Positions 1 to 8,540 of a DNA stretch of 46,981 bases are shown here, piece by piece. Source of the stretch: a virus. A program made the translations under genes and the position numbers. The stretch's first letter is position 1. Each line of letters begins with the position of its first letter. Below the pieces are notes generated by a model. The model searched no databases. It was not told the DNA's origin and saw only the letters and a program-made list of their open reading frames with translations. Location: the IMG/VR virus record IMGVR_UViG_3300025617_000038, positions 1 to 46,981 of that record; one strand, written 5' to 3'.

Positions 1-998
1 CCCCACGCATTGACGTAATCGGTATATTCAAACATTCCGACGAATTCGGAAACGTCCGCCAATCGCCATGATTGGCCGCCGTAATCCAAGGAATTTGCCC
101 ATTCAATCCATTCGGATTGCGTCAAATTCAAACGTTCGGTTTGCGCCCGCATCACATACACAATCAACCCGGTCAAATGGTCAAAACACATTGCCGGGTT
201 TTGCGAATTGTTCGATGCTGATTTGTGGAAATCTTCAACGAATTGTTCCCCCAAATCATTTGTCCACCGGTAGCGATTGCCAAACCGATTGTCAAACATC
301 AAAAGCGAATGCGCATCATCCGGAAAATATCCGTTGGCGCGAATCGCCGTGTTCAATGGATTCACGGGCAATGTGTAATCATACGTCCCGGCGGCGCGGT
401 GCCATTCCACCGAACCGGTTTCATTGAACGTTTGCAATCCGTCCCATGGAATAATTCGTGCGTAAATGTGGCCGGCCGGCGGCGGCGGCAATTCGGACGT
501 GGGCGGCGCGTTTTGGATGCATTGATAAGTTCCGCCCGGTTGAATTTGGTGAATGGTTCCGTCACCATCGGTCACGGCCACCGGTTGCCCCAAATACACC
601 GCGCCGGAATCGCGCCGGACATGCGCTTGAAATTCGAGAACCGCGAAATATTTGCGCGGTGAATCAACAACCTCCATTGAACCGGTTTGGAACTGGAACG
701 ATTCAACGGCCACGTCATCGTTTTGAAACGGCACCCGGTCCAATGCCATTCGAACGTTGTTTTGAATCGCGGACGCGCTTGCAAACGTTGCCGCATGACA
801 AACAATTTCAACATCAATTTCATCAACTTGTGACGGACCGGTTTTCGTGTCATTCGGTGACATCGTGATGACATCGTATGTGATGAACGGCAACGTTTTT
901 GATTGCGCCGCCGTCACCGGGAAAATGCGGTTGCCAACATCGGCCGCAACATCGGCGGCGTTTGACAACAATTCAAAAATTGCGATTCCAACGTTCAT
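1..998 (-). CDS. Tail terminator fused to a DUF1566-like domain (partial, C-terminus cut by window start)
   Basis: Reads from an ATG at 998 to the window edge without a stop, giving 332 codons. The complete homologue at 23285-24466 has 393 residues, so about 61 are missing. Residues 1 to about 130 resemble DUF3168/HK97 gp17-type tail-completion proteins, which cap the tail tube at the head end. The remainder holds a segment with the DUF1566 (Lcl C-terminal) pattern: TGL, then EWIEWANSL, then WRLADVSE. The start overlaps the stop of the gp10-like gene by ATGA. The tail-terminator role rests on the N-terminus and on gene order. Confidence 0.8.
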   Translation of the reverse strand, partial: MNVGIAIFELLSNAADVAADVGNRIFPVTAAQSKTLPFITYDVITMSPNDTKTGPSQVDEIDVEIVCHAATFASASAIQNNVRMALDRVPFQNDDVAVESFQFQTGSMEVVDSPRKYFAVLEFQAHVRRDSGAVYLGQPVAVTDGDGTIHQIQPGGTYQCIQNAPPTSELPPPPAGHIYARIIPWDGLQTFNETGSVEWHRAAGTYDYTLPVNPLNTAIRANGYFPDDAHSLLMFDNRFGNRYRWTNDLGEQFVEDFHKSASNNSQNPAMCFDHLTGLIVYVMRAQTERLNLTQSEWIEWANSLDYGGQSWRLADVSEFVGMFEYTDYVNAW

Positions 999-1492
999 TG
1001 CGTTCGTGCCAATTCGGATTCAACTTGTTTTTGATATGCTTGCAATTGGCGAAACCGCCACGCCTCAATCCCTTTGGAACGGGATTGAATGGTTTGTTCA
1101 ATCACGCCGGCATTGTGGTTGGTGCCTTCAATGTATTGTTGGTCCGATTCCACAATGTATGAAAACCACGCGTCACGCGTTTTGCCAACCTTGCGCCCGG
1201 TTCGCGGTCCCGCCCAATATGCGTTGCCATCGTCATTGACCAGCCACGCACCAATTGAACGTTTGTAGGTTCCCGGCTTAATTTTAAGCGGTTTCCGGCC
1301 GTCCCTTGAAACGTGAATGGTTTTGTCTGATGACGTAATTGCACGGCGCATGGCGCGCGCAAACAAATTGGCGGCCGTTTCATTGATGAGGCGCAACCGC
1401 GTATTTGTTTCGGCGTATCGTTTGTGCAATTTGTTCAACTTTCGTTCCAATTGCCGCATGCCTTCGATGCCTGAAACCATTTCAGCCATCAC
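995..1492 (-). CDS. HK97 gp10-like head-tail/neck protein
   Basis: This 165-residue basic protein resembles the HK97 gp10 family (pfam04883), small proteins encoded between the head-tail adaptor and the tail terminator and needed for neck or tail completion. The N-terminal half is helical and charged (RQLERKLNKLHKRY). The middle carries the conserved KPLKIKPGTYKRSIGAW stretch followed by YWAGPRTGRKVG. The start overlaps the adaptor stop at 1489 by ATGA, and its own stop overlaps the tail-terminator start, so translation is probably coupled along the series. Confidence 0.83.
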   Translation of the reverse strand: MMAEMVSGIEGMRQLERKLNKLHKRYAETNTRLRLINETAANLFARAMRRAITSSDKTIHVSRDGRKPLKIKPGTYKRSIGAWLVNDDGNAYWAGPRTGRKVGKTRDAWFSYIVESDQQYIEGTNHNAGVIEQTIQSRSKGIEAWRFRQLQAYQKQVESELARTQ

Positions 1493-1821
1493 GAAACGTG
1501 TTCGGCAATTAAACGAAAATCAACGCCACGTTCCAATTCATGAACGGCGATGATGTCAAATGTTTGTCCATCGTAAACCAGTCGGTCCGCCGTGGTGATG
1601 GTCCGTGAATCGCTGGTGTTGCGAATGGTCCATTCGGCCATTTTCACCGAACGTTCCGCACCATCAACCAACGTTTCCGTTGAACCGGATTTGCGAATGG
1701 TCAACGCGGCCCAACAATTGAACGCGGTGGTCCAAACCAATTCGCGTTCACCAAACGCGTTGGCCGTTTCCGTGAAACGTTCAATGGCAATCCGCCGGTC
1801 CAATTTGCCAATCCGCATCAC
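1489..1821 (-). CDS. Head-tail adaptor (SPP1 gp16/pfam05521-like)
   Basis: The 110 residues begin with MRIGKLDRRIAIERF, a typical opening of head-tail joining proteins, followed by a predicted beta-rich body (VWTTAFNCWAALTIRKSG, RTITTADRLVYDGQTFDI). Family members form the ring that stops DNA leakage between connector and tail. Length and position after the gp6-like gene fit. It overlaps its neighbours by four bases on both sides. A second ATG directly after the first is also possible as start. Confidence 0.85.
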   Translation of the reverse strand: MMRIGKLDRRIAIERFTETANAFGERELVWTTAFNCWAALTIRKSGSTETLVDGAERSVKMAEWTIRNTSDSRTITTADRLVYDGQTFDIIAVHELERGVDFRLIAEHVS

Positions 1822-2372
1822 GCAAAAATTCGGAATGGTGACAACAACGAATGAACGCCAAACGGAATTTCATTCACGGACCGAATTTCGGCCGCCGTTC
1901 GGTTTTCGTACATGTGACCAACCAACAAACGAATGGCGTGAATGACGGGCGCGGGAATCGCGTTTTCGGCATGCCCAACGTTGCAATTGACAATCACCCG
2001 GTTCAACGAGTAATCAAACAACGATGGCACGTCATGAAATCGGATGCGCGCATGTGGCCCGGCCAAATCCGCGTACCAATTCGACGTTGGCAACGTTTGC
2101 AATCCGCCGTTTTCGTCAATGTATTGAACCGACGAAATTTCGTTGACTGGTCCAACATCGAATGTGACGTTTTGCCATTGGTCCAAATACACCACGGCAT
2201 CAACATCACCGATGACGCGCCCGGTGATTTGTTGCACAAAATCAATCGCCGTGTCCCGCATGGCCTCAATCAATGCGTCATCATCGGAAACGTCAACGCG
2301 CAAATGTGATTTCAAATCGTCAACCGAAATCACGTCATCCAACGTTGGTGTGGTGGTGTAGATTGTGACCAT
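1818..2372 (-). CDS. gp6-like head-tail connector protein
   Basis: The 184-residue protein has the usual layout of HK97 gp6/phage_gp6 proteins: an N-terminal stretch with SVDDLKSHLRVD and a helix that includes ALIEAMRDTAIDFVQ. A beta-rich middle and a C-terminal helix (APVIHAIRLLVGHMYENR) complete it. These proteins form a ring under the portal. It is the first structural gene downstream of the small cassette and terminator at 2394-2424. The ATG at 2372 is chosen because it matches the start of the unit B homologue. Confidence 0.87.
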   Translation of the reverse strand: MVTIYTTTPTLDDVISVDDLKSHLRVDVSDDDALIEAMRDTAIDFVQQITGRVIGDVDAVVYLDQWQNVTFDVGPVNEISSVQYIDENGGLQTLPTSNWYADLAGPHARIRFHDVPSLFDYSLNRVIVNCNVGHAENAIPAPVIHAIRLLVGHMYENRTAAEIRSVNEIPFGVHSLLSPFRIFA

Positions 2373-2393
2373 GGTTCGAATTTACGACAAACG

Positions 2394-2424
2394 AAAAACG
2401 CCGGCGCAATGGCCGGCGTTTTTT
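2394..2424 (-). terminator. Hairpin terminator, T-tracts on both sides
   Basis: CGCCGGC (2399-2405) pairs with GCCGGCG (2412-2418) around a 6-base loop. The plus strand has an A run before and a T run after, so it can act in either direction. On the minus strand it follows the 128-residue gene and precedes the connector gene, so it probably attenuates rather than fully stops the tail transcript. The homologue is at 25865-25895. Confidence 0.75.
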
Positions 2425-2443
2425 GGTTGTGATGGACTGGTTT

Positions 2444-2830
2444 TCAAATTTCGAAGGCATCGAAAAACCGGTTCATGTAGTCAATCCGATTTCGCATTTG
2501 ACGCAATTTCAATTCATGTGCCATCGTCGTTTGTCGATTGACGCGCGCGGCAAATTCCTGTTTTTGTGCCAAATTGTAGTCATCCCACAATTTGTCAAAT
2601 GCTGGTGACAAAATTTCAACGGCGATTTCCAATTGTGCATGCCCATTGTGCAACAATTCCAATTCCGAATCCGGACGCGTTTTCACGCCGGCGGATTCCA
2701 ATTCATCGCGCATGTATGCCCGGCCCAATTCAAAATTTCGGTCCATCAATTCATGCAAATCCATGATGTCAATGGTGATGATTCCGCGTTGCGCAATTGC
2801 GCGGTTGGTGTTTTTCGTGTCTTGTGACAT
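2444..2830 (-). CDS. Unknown 128-residue cassette protein
   Basis: No family recognised. The protein is soluble, acidic in the middle and largely helical (LHELMDRNFELGRAYMRDEL; DYNLAQKQEFAARVNR). The C-terminus RNRIDYMNRFFDAF is shared almost unchanged with the unit B homologue at 25915-26304. It is the second gene of the promoter-led cassette between capsid and connector and is preceded by a CA-repeat leader without a Shine-Dalgarno sequence. The start at MSQD is supported by homology; the reading frame continues further upstream but diverges from any coding pattern. Confidence 0.72.
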   Translation of the reverse strand: MSQDTKNTNRAIAQRGIITIDIMDLHELMDRNFELGRAYMRDELESAGVKTRPDSELELLHNGHAQLEIAVEILSPAFDKLWDDYNLAQKQEFAARVNRQTTMAHELKLRQMRNRIDYMNRFFDAFEI

Positions 2831-2872
2831 GATGTTTGGGTTTTGTGTGTGTGTGTTGTGTGCTGGTGTGAA

Positions 2873-3097
2873 TTAACGTTGACGGAAAATCATGTTCAAT
2901 TTGCCGTTGGTCATGTGGATGATGGCCACGTTTTCGCCGTTGACGATGTGTTGTGAAACGCTGATGAATTCCGGTTTCGCGGCGTAATGTTCGACGATTT
3001 CGGATGCCACGGCGCGCCGGTGGTTTTCGTTGGTGCATTCCAACAATTCAACCCGGTCATTCATGGTGTTCGTGGTGGTGATGGTGAAACGTTGCAT
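2873..3097 (-). CDS. Unknown 74-residue cassette protein
   Basis: No family recognised. The protein begins MQRFTITTTN, has a helical centre (HRRAVASEIVEHYA) and ends in a basic KLNMIFRQR. It is the first gene after the promoter at 3131-3186 and differs from the unit B copy (26346-26570) by one residue (M/I). A GTG-initiated reading through the promoter -10 region would add 15 residues, but those codons overlap the promoter and the CA-rich leader, so the ATG at 3097 is preferred. Confidence 0.72.
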   Translation of the reverse strand: MQRFTITTTNTMNDRVELLECTNENHRRAVASEIVEHYAAKPEFISVSQHIVNGENVAIIHMTNGKLNMIFRQR

Positions 3098-3130
3098 GGT
3101 GTGTGTTGTGTGTGTGTGTTGTTTGATGGT

Positions 3131-3186
3131 GTAAATGTACACAAAGATTCATTCCGCGCAATACTTTGATGAACTTTTTTTTTCAT
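3131..3186 (-). promoter_or_regulatory. Conserved phage promoter, copy Z of unit A
   Basis: On the minus strand: an A9 tract, then GTTCA, then TTGCGC (3156-3161) as a -35-like element, a 16-base spacer, then TACATT (3134-3139) as a -10-like element inside the invariant GTGTACATTTAC. The same arrangement occurs at five other places in the window. It lies just after the capsid-gene terminator and just before a small-gene cassette. The A tract could act as an UP element. Promoter function is inferred from conservation and position. Confidence 0.75.
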
Positions 3187-3273
3187 CGTCCGATTTCGGG
3201 TCAAATAACCATTACCAGCATTCGCGGCGGATTTGACGTATTTGCGGCCAAAATCCGAATCCGGATGAAATAA

Positions 3274-3299
3274 GAACGGCGGCCATTTGGCCGCCGTTC
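3274..3299 (-). terminator. Terminator after the major capsid gene
   Basis: Perfect 11-bp stem GAACGGCGGCC (3274-3284) and GGCCGCCGTTC (3289-3299) with a 4-base loop. On the minus strand it follows the capsid stop by about 25 bases and is followed by TTATTT. It closes the head operon before the next promoter at 3131-3186. Confidence 0.8.
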
Positions 3300-3323
3300 C
3301 GATTCAATCGCCACAATCCGTCA

Positions 3324-5276
3324 TCACGTCAATTGGTCGGCGAATGCCAACGCCGCCGGTTGCCGCAATGCGAAATCCCAAAACGCGTTGATGTGGATTT
3401 TGATTTGACCGGTGTTCGCCAACGTGTACGGGTCAATCAAAATGTCCGGCGAACCGAACCGGGCCAAAATTCCCGCTTGACGGAAATTGCCGAACAACAT
3501 TTGTCCGCCAACGCCGGTGCCATTGTCCAACGTATCGTCGGCCAAATACGGCGTGGCTAATGGACGATACCCGGCAAATTGGCCGTTGTTCCACAACGCC
3601 GAAACGGATGCAACGGCGGCCTCAGAACGGGACAATTGGAATGCCTTTGGTGACATGACGAAAACCGAACCGGCCAAATCCGCACCATCCGCCAAAACCG
3701 CCGATTCCATGGAATAAACCAACGCCGCATTCAATTCATCGTTTGCGTCATCGGTGCCAATGATGTTGATGGTTGAACCATCGGTTGTTGCAATGATGTC
3801 GGCGAATGCGCTTGTATCAATGCGCGCGTTCATCGCGGCCACCAAATCGCCCAAAATCAACCGGTCCACATCGGAACCACCTTGCAACGCCAATTGTTTT
3901 GAATACGCGGTGTACGCCGTCACGCGTTCGGGCGTTAACGTCACCTCATCCAATTGCAAACCGGCCGCCGCTGATGCCGCAATTTCGGTTTTTTCCGCCA
4001 ACGTTGATTTCGTTTTGATGCGCGGGAATTTCAAATTCCCGGTGGCGTTGTTGATGGTGGTGATGCCGGTTTGTTCAATCACCGATGGCGCGCGCAACGC
4101 CTCAATCACGCCGGGAACGTTCGTGGGAACGAATCCACCACCACCAGCATCACCGCCGGCCGTGGTTGCGGTCATTTGGTCCGTTTCGCCGGCCCGGTAG
4201 ATGGCAAACGATGGAATGCCAACGTTGCCGTCCATTTCCAATCCACGGCGCGCGTTGTCTTTGCGCGCTTCGGCGGTCCACTCGGCTTCGACACCATCCA
4301 AACGGCCATTGGTGGCAATTTGTTTGATGGCGCGCGACAATGACCACGTTTGATTCATGCGTTCGATTTCGCGGCGTTCACCGGCGTTCATCGTGGTCCC
4401 GACATGGACGGCCGCTTGCATTTTTTCCTGATTCGCCCGGTGACGAATTTTTTGGTCCAATCGTTCAACCTCGGTGACGAGAAAATCGCAACGTTGGTTT
4501 TCGGCTTCGGACAATGTGGTTCCGTTTTCGTCGGATTTGCGGATGATTTCCGCATGTTCGGCAAAGTATTTTTCCCGAACCGCCTTCAATTCATTCAAAT
4601 TCATTTGTTCAAATGGTTTGGTTTGCAATTTATGATTTTCCGCCGGTTCGGCGGCATGTTCACGTTCAATGGTTTTGGTGGTGTCGCTGGTGCTGGTTTC
4701 CGGTTCCGTTGATTCATCCGTGGGCGCGTTTTGGGCCTCGAAAAATGAACGAACGTGAATGGATGTTGTAGGGTACGCGCCGTAGGTAACCGCGCTCAAA
4801 TCGTGCAAAGATTTCACGCGCGAAACCACGCGAACGCCGTTTTCGTCGGGTTGCCAACCATCGCGTTCAACCTTTGCGGCAAATGACATTTGGTCAATGT
4901 CACCGCGTTGAATCAATTGGTAAATTTCACGGCCGCGTTCGGTGTTTGCCAACGTGGCGCGCATGTACAATCCATCATCGCGTTTTTCAATGGTCATGGT
5001 GCCATTGCTGGTCCGCGCCAATGGCAATCCCTGATGATTGATGAGAAATCGCACGTCATCGTTCAACGCGCCATCAAACGCATCACGCGCGATGCGTTCC
5101 CTAAATGGTCCAATGTCGGTGATGGTATCAAATACAACCGCGATGCCTTCAACCACCATTTCGCCGGATTCACCGCGTTCGATGGCGTGGATTTTGGCCA
5201 CGCGCGTTTCCACATCGTCGCCATGCATTGCGCGCAATGTCAATTCATGCGCATTCGTTTCGTTTTCCTGATTCAT
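3324..5276 (-). CDS. Prohead protease fused to HK97-type major capsid protein
   Basis: This 650-residue protein joins two proteins that are separate in HK97. Residues of about 30-180 are a U35/S78-type prohead protease: VVEGIAVVFD, then GPFRERIARDAF, catalytic His81 in LINHQGLPLAR, catalytic Ser131 in DIDQMSFAAKVERDG and the LSAVTYGAYPTTS block. Residues of about 225-290 are a charged coiled coil corresponding to the scaffolding delta domain. Residues of about 330-650 are the HK97-fold capsid protein (pfam05065). The protease presumably cuts itself and the delta region away during maturation. The start overlaps the portal stop by ATGA. No internal start or slippery site was obvious. Confidence 0.93.
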   Translation of the reverse strand: MNQENETNAHELTLRAMHGDDVETRVAKIHAIERGESGEMVVEGIAVVFDTITDIGPFRERIARDAFDGALNDDVRFLINHQGLPLARTSNGTMTIEKRDDGLYMRATLANTERGREIYQLIQRGDIDQMSFAAKVERDGWQPDENGVRVVSRVKSLHDLSAVTYGAYPTTSIHVRSFFEAQNAPTDESTEPETSTSDTTKTIEREHAAEPAENHKLQTKPFEQMNLNELKAVREKYFAEHAEIIRKSDENGTTLSEAENQRCDFLVTEVERLDQKIRHRANQEKMQAAVHVGTTMNAGERREIERMNQTWSLSRAIKQIATNGRLDGVEAEWTAEARKDNARRGLEMDGNVGIPSFAIYRAGETDQMTATTAGGDAGGGGFVPTNVPGVIEALRAPSVIEQTGITTINNATGNLKFPRIKTKSTLAEKTEIAASAAAGLQLDEVTLTPERVTAYTAYSKQLALQGGSDVDRLILGDLVAAMNARIDTSAFADIIATTDGSTINIIGTDDANDELNAALVYSMESAVLADGADLAGSVFVMSPKAFQLSRSEAAVASVSALWNNGQFAGYRPLATPYLADDTLDNGTGVGGQMLFGNFRQAGILARFGSPDILIDPYTLANTGQIKIHINAFWDFALRQPAALAFADQLT

Positions 5277-6478
5277 TGAATGTTGTTTTCGGACATTTTG
5301 CGCGAATAATCTTCAAACGATTCCAAATCAATTTGATTGATTTGCAACGTGTGAATTTCGCCGCCGTTGCCGTCAATTGGATTCATGTTTTCCGTTGCGC
5401 GCACCTCGTTTCGGTTCATCACGCCGGCGGCCAACATGGCCGTGAAATATTCCGCGCGCGTTTTCAAATCGCCACGCGTCAATTCGCCCAAATCATGCCG
5501 GGAATAAATTTGCGGCCGTTCAAACGAAAAAATCAATTTTCGGTTAATTTCCGCCTCAATCCGCCGCACCCATGGCACAATTGTATGATTGCGGAACATG
5601 ATTTGTTGTTGTTCAACGTTGTTATAAGTTTGGTCCGCGTCAACGCCAACCATGGCCGCCGGAACGCTGAAAATGGTGCAAATTTCGCGGTTGCCCAATT
5701 TCCGGGTTTGTATAAATTGGGCCTCATCGGCCGTGATGGCAATGCGATTGTGACGAACGCCGAACGGCAACAAAATCGTTTTTGGACCGCCATTCGTTTC
5801 ACGCCGCCACAATTCAACCAATTTTTCCCTTTGTTCGTTGGTCATCGGCTGGTCCGACGAAATCACGCCGGTCAATTGACCGCCGTTGGCAAAATAGTTG
5901 GCACCGAAATTTTGGGCCGCCATTGAAACGCCCAAATTTTCCGCATGTAGGCGAATCGGCGATTTGCGGTGCATGTTGCCCACAACCAACATGTTTTCGG
6001 GCAAAACGGCCCCAAAACCGCGAATTTGGTAAAATAATTCGCCTTCGCTGGTGTGCTTCGATTCCACGTCATCACGATGAACCAAACGCAACGCGGTTGG
6101 CCGTCCATTCGTGGCGCGTTCGATGTGTGCAAATGCCAATCCATTGATGACCGCCATTGCAATGAACGTTTCCCAAAATTCAAACGCGGTTTGTTCCGGG
6201 TTGGGCTGGTCCGAAATCAACAAATTGGTTGGATGGTCCGGCAATGGTGCCACGCGGTTTCCGGTGCGCTCATACACGTTCACGCCCAATGACGCAATGG
6301 TTGACGCGATGCGGTATGTGCAAGCATAAACGGCCGCCAATGACAATGCCGTTTGTTCGTTGACGTTAACGCCGGCGGTGGACATTGGGAAAATTCCCAT
6401 TTCCGCCGCAATGGTGTTTGGGTTGAACCAACCGGTCCGTGAACGAACGGCATTCGCCAATTTTTGAATTCGGTTCAT
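5273..6478 (-). CDS. Portal protein, HK97 family
   Basis: The 401-residue protein matches HK97-type portals (pfam04860). It has an N-terminal SRTGWFNPN-type start, a conserved AALSLAAVYACTYRIASTIA-like helix region, NGLAFAHIER, the ENMLVVGNMHRKSP block, and the stem region GGPKTILLPFG followed by QFIQTRKLGNREICTIFSVP. The C-terminal clip/crown end (MNRNEVRATENMNPIDG) is typical. Twelve copies form the DNA channel at one capsid vertex, docked by the terminase. It lies 18 bases after the large terminase and overlaps the capsid gene by four. Confidence 0.94.
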   Translation of the reverse strand: MNRIQKLANAVRSRTGWFNPNTIAAEMGIFPMSTAGVNVNEQTALSLAAVYACTYRIASTIASLGVNVYERTGNRVAPLPDHPTNLLISDQPNPEQTAFEFWETFIAMAVINGLAFAHIERATNGRPTALRLVHRDDVESKHTSEGELFYQIRGFGAVLPENMLVVGNMHRKSPIRLHAENLGVSMAAQNFGANYFANGGQLTGVISSDQPMTNEQREKLVELWRRETNGGPKTILLPFGVRHNRIAITADEAQFIQTRKLGNREICTIFSVPAAMVGVDADQTYNNVEQQQIMFRNHTIVPWVRRIEAEINRKLIFSFERPQIYSRHDLGELTRGDLKTRAEYFTAMLAAGVMNRNEVRATENMNPIDGNGGEIHTLQINQIDLESFEDYSRKMSENNIQ

Positions 6479-6496
6479 GGTGCAATTTAGTCATTT

Positions 6497-8215
6497 TCAC
6501 AACGAAACGATGGTGAACATGTCATCGGTCAATTGTGGTTGCGCCATGCGTTTCATGCGCTCACCAATGGCCATGCACAACGCAACAATTGGGTCAATTT
6601 TTCCGCCGGATTTTTGTTTGTCCGGTTTAATGTTTCCGGCCGGGTCAACGCGCAATTCCACATTTTGCAACGCCCATTTCAAAACCGGGTCACCATCAAA
6701 TTTCAACCGGCCGGTTCGAATCAAAATTTCCAATTCCTTTGCCGGTGGTGACATGCTGATGAACCCTTGTCCGTAGGGAACAACCGGGCATCCATCATCC
6801 GTCAAATCAATGGCAATTTGGGTTGAATTGTAGCGGTCAAACGCCACGCATTTCACATCGTGACGGGCCATCAAACACGATTCGTCAAATTCCGGTCCGG
6901 TTGGCGTGGCATAAACGCCGGACAAAATGCGCCGGATTGACTGATAATCGGTCACGTTTCCATCCGTCACATGCATGTTCGGCAATTGCTGGAATTGGCC
7001 GTAAATGTGGCCGGAATCGGCTTGCAACGCGCGGTTGATTGCGTCCGAAGGCATGAAATAATGACCTCGAACAACCAATGTGTCATCAATCGGAAAAACC
7101 AACATCAATGCCGTCATGTCGGAAACCGAAGCAAGGTCCAAACCGGCCCAACATTCCGCACCGGTCAAATCCGGCGTGGCGGTGTCCACGCATGCATCAA
7201 ACACGTCCGATTCAATCCAAGTTTTCGAAGATTGCACCCACAAATTGCAATGTTTGGTTTTGAATTCCGTGATGCGCGAACCGCCCATATTTCGCGCTTG
7301 CTGGAACTGGTTTCGCAACAATTTCGTTGAAATCGTTTCGCCCAAACTTGGATTTGCCTTTGCCCAAACCGATTCATCCGCCCAATCATCGTCCGCGTCC
7401 AATTCGTAAATGATGGCAAATTGGGAATCATCGTGTTTGATTCCGTCCAAAATTTGTTTGACGGATTTTTGCATTTCGTGACACGGGCCGCCAATGTTGA
7501 ATCCGGCGGTGGTGATTGTGACGTGCAACGGATTTTTCCGGGATTGCATGCCCGAACGCAACACGTTCGAAACCTCATCGGTGGCGTGGGCATGGTATTC
7601 ATCCACGATGGCCAAATGTGGGTTTGTGCCGTCCATGGTTTGTTTGTCCGCGCTCAAATACGTCAACCGCGCATTGATTTTTGGAAACAAAATGTCATGT
7701 TTTCGCGGTTCCAAATATTTTCGCAACGGCGTTTGTGCCGTTGCCATTCGGAACGTTTCGTTGAATCCGATTTTCGCTTGTTCGCGTTTCGTGGCGGCAA
7801 AGTAAATTTCGGCGGCGTGTTCCATGTCCATCACCAGTCCGGCCAACGCCATTCCGGCCAACAACGTTGTTTTCCCGTTTTTCCGGCCAACCGCAAGATA
7901 TGCGTAATTGAACCGGCGCGTTCCATCGTCCCGAAACCAGCCATACAAGTTCCACAAAACGAATTGTTGCCATGGCAACGGAACGAATGGTTCATTCGCA
8001 AACGCGCCCATGGTATGCCGCAAAAATTTCGTGAAAAAATCCATGTAGGCGCGCGCCACATTCGGTTTGAACACAATGCCGCGTTCCTCGCATTCGTCCA
8101 AATCGCGCAAATACCTTTGGCATGCCGCGCGGCAATATTTCCCGGCGATGATTTTGCCCGAAACCACGTCCCGCGCGTACTGGTGCGCCACATCGTTTTT
8201 CAGTTCATCACCCAT
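6497..8215 (-). CDS. terL: Terminase large subunit (packaging ATPase and nuclease)
   Basis: The 572 residues match the HK97-like large terminase family (pfam03354). The N-terminal ATPase shows Walker A GRKNGKT at about 110-116, Walker B LAIVDE at 201-206 and a TTAGF coupling motif near 235. The C-terminal RNase H-like nuclease begins at CWAGLDLASVSD with Asp360 as its first metal ligand; the late GKIDPIVAL holds the last acidic ligand. It cuts concatemeric DNA and pumps it through the portal. Its start overlaps the small-subunit gene by 8 bases. Confidence 0.96.
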   Translation of the reverse strand: MGDELKNDVAHQYARDVVSGKIIAGKYCRAACQRYLRDLDECEERGIVFKPNVARAYMDFFTKFLRHTMGAFANEPFVPLPWQQFVLWNLYGWFRDDGTRRFNYAYLAVGRKNGKTTLLAGMALAGLVMDMEHAAEIYFAATKREQAKIGFNETFRMATAQTPLRKYLEPRKHDILFPKINARLTYLSADKQTMDGTNPHLAIVDEYHAHATDEVSNVLRSGMQSRKNPLHVTITTAGFNIGGPCHEMQKSVKQILDGIKHDDSQFAIIYELDADDDWADESVWAKANPSLGETISTKLLRNQFQQARNMGGSRITEFKTKHCNLWVQSSKTWIESDVFDACVDTATPDLTGAECWAGLDLASVSDMTALMLVFPIDDTLVVRGHYFMPSDAINRALQADSGHIYGQFQQLPNMHVTDGNVTDYQSIRRILSGVYATPTGPEFDESCLMARHDVKCVAFDRYNSTQIAIDLTDDGCPVVPYGQGFISMSPPAKELEILIRTGRLKFDGDPVLKWALQNVELRVDPAGNIKPDKQKSGGKIDPIVALCMAIGERMKRMAQPQLTDDMFTIVSL

Positions 8216-8540
8216 CGCGCCGGGACAAAAGTTCGGTCAATTCATCCGTGTCATCGGTGCCGGCAATTTTGCGTTCAATGTATTGTACCAATGCTTGTTT
8301 TCTTAAACGCGTTTCCTTCAATTGTTGCCATTCCGGCCACGCGCGCGAATACATGTCGCCGGATTTGCCGCGAACTTGATACGTTGTGCCATTTTTGTTC
8401 ACGAACGTTTGCAGGTCCGTTTCTTCGATGATGACACATGCCAACGTTGAAATCAATTCCCGAACGCCGGGCGTGATTTCCGTTCGCGATTCATAATCGG
8501 CCAATAATTGGCCGGTCATACGTTTTTGTTTTGCATTCAT
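8208..8540 (-). CDS. terS: Terminase small subunit, P27-like
   Basis: The 110-residue protein is encoded directly upstream of the large terminase. The stretch FVNKNGTTYQVRGKSGD followed by SRAWPEWQQLKETRLRKQAL resembles the C-terminal part of P27-family small terminases. Helices in the N-terminal half probably mediate ring formation and DNA recognition. The adjacent 133-bp non-coding region at 8541-8673 is the likely binding target. The ATG at 8540 opens with MNAKQKRMT, conserved in unit B. Confidence 0.83.
   Translation of the reverse strand: MNAKQKRMTGQLLADYESRTEITPGVRELISTLACVIIEETDLQTFVNKNGTTYQVRGKSGDMYSRAWPEWQQLKETRLRKQALVQYIERKIAGTDDTDELTELLSRRDG

Noticed and set aside
68-427. Plus-strand ORF repeated at 23536-23895
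   Set aside because: It is the reverse-strand shadow of the tail-terminator gene; its repetition only reflects the duplicated unit.
2831-2872. CA/GT microsatellite as assembly artefact
   Set aside because: CA-rich runs occur before many cassette starts in both units with different exact sequences, so they are real leaders rather than sequencing slippage.
3098-3142. N-terminal extension MYIYTIKQHTHT of cassette genes, starting at a GTG
   Set aside because: The codons overlap the -10 element and the CA-rich leader of the promoter and recur before unrelated genes, so they are regulatory sequence, not protein.
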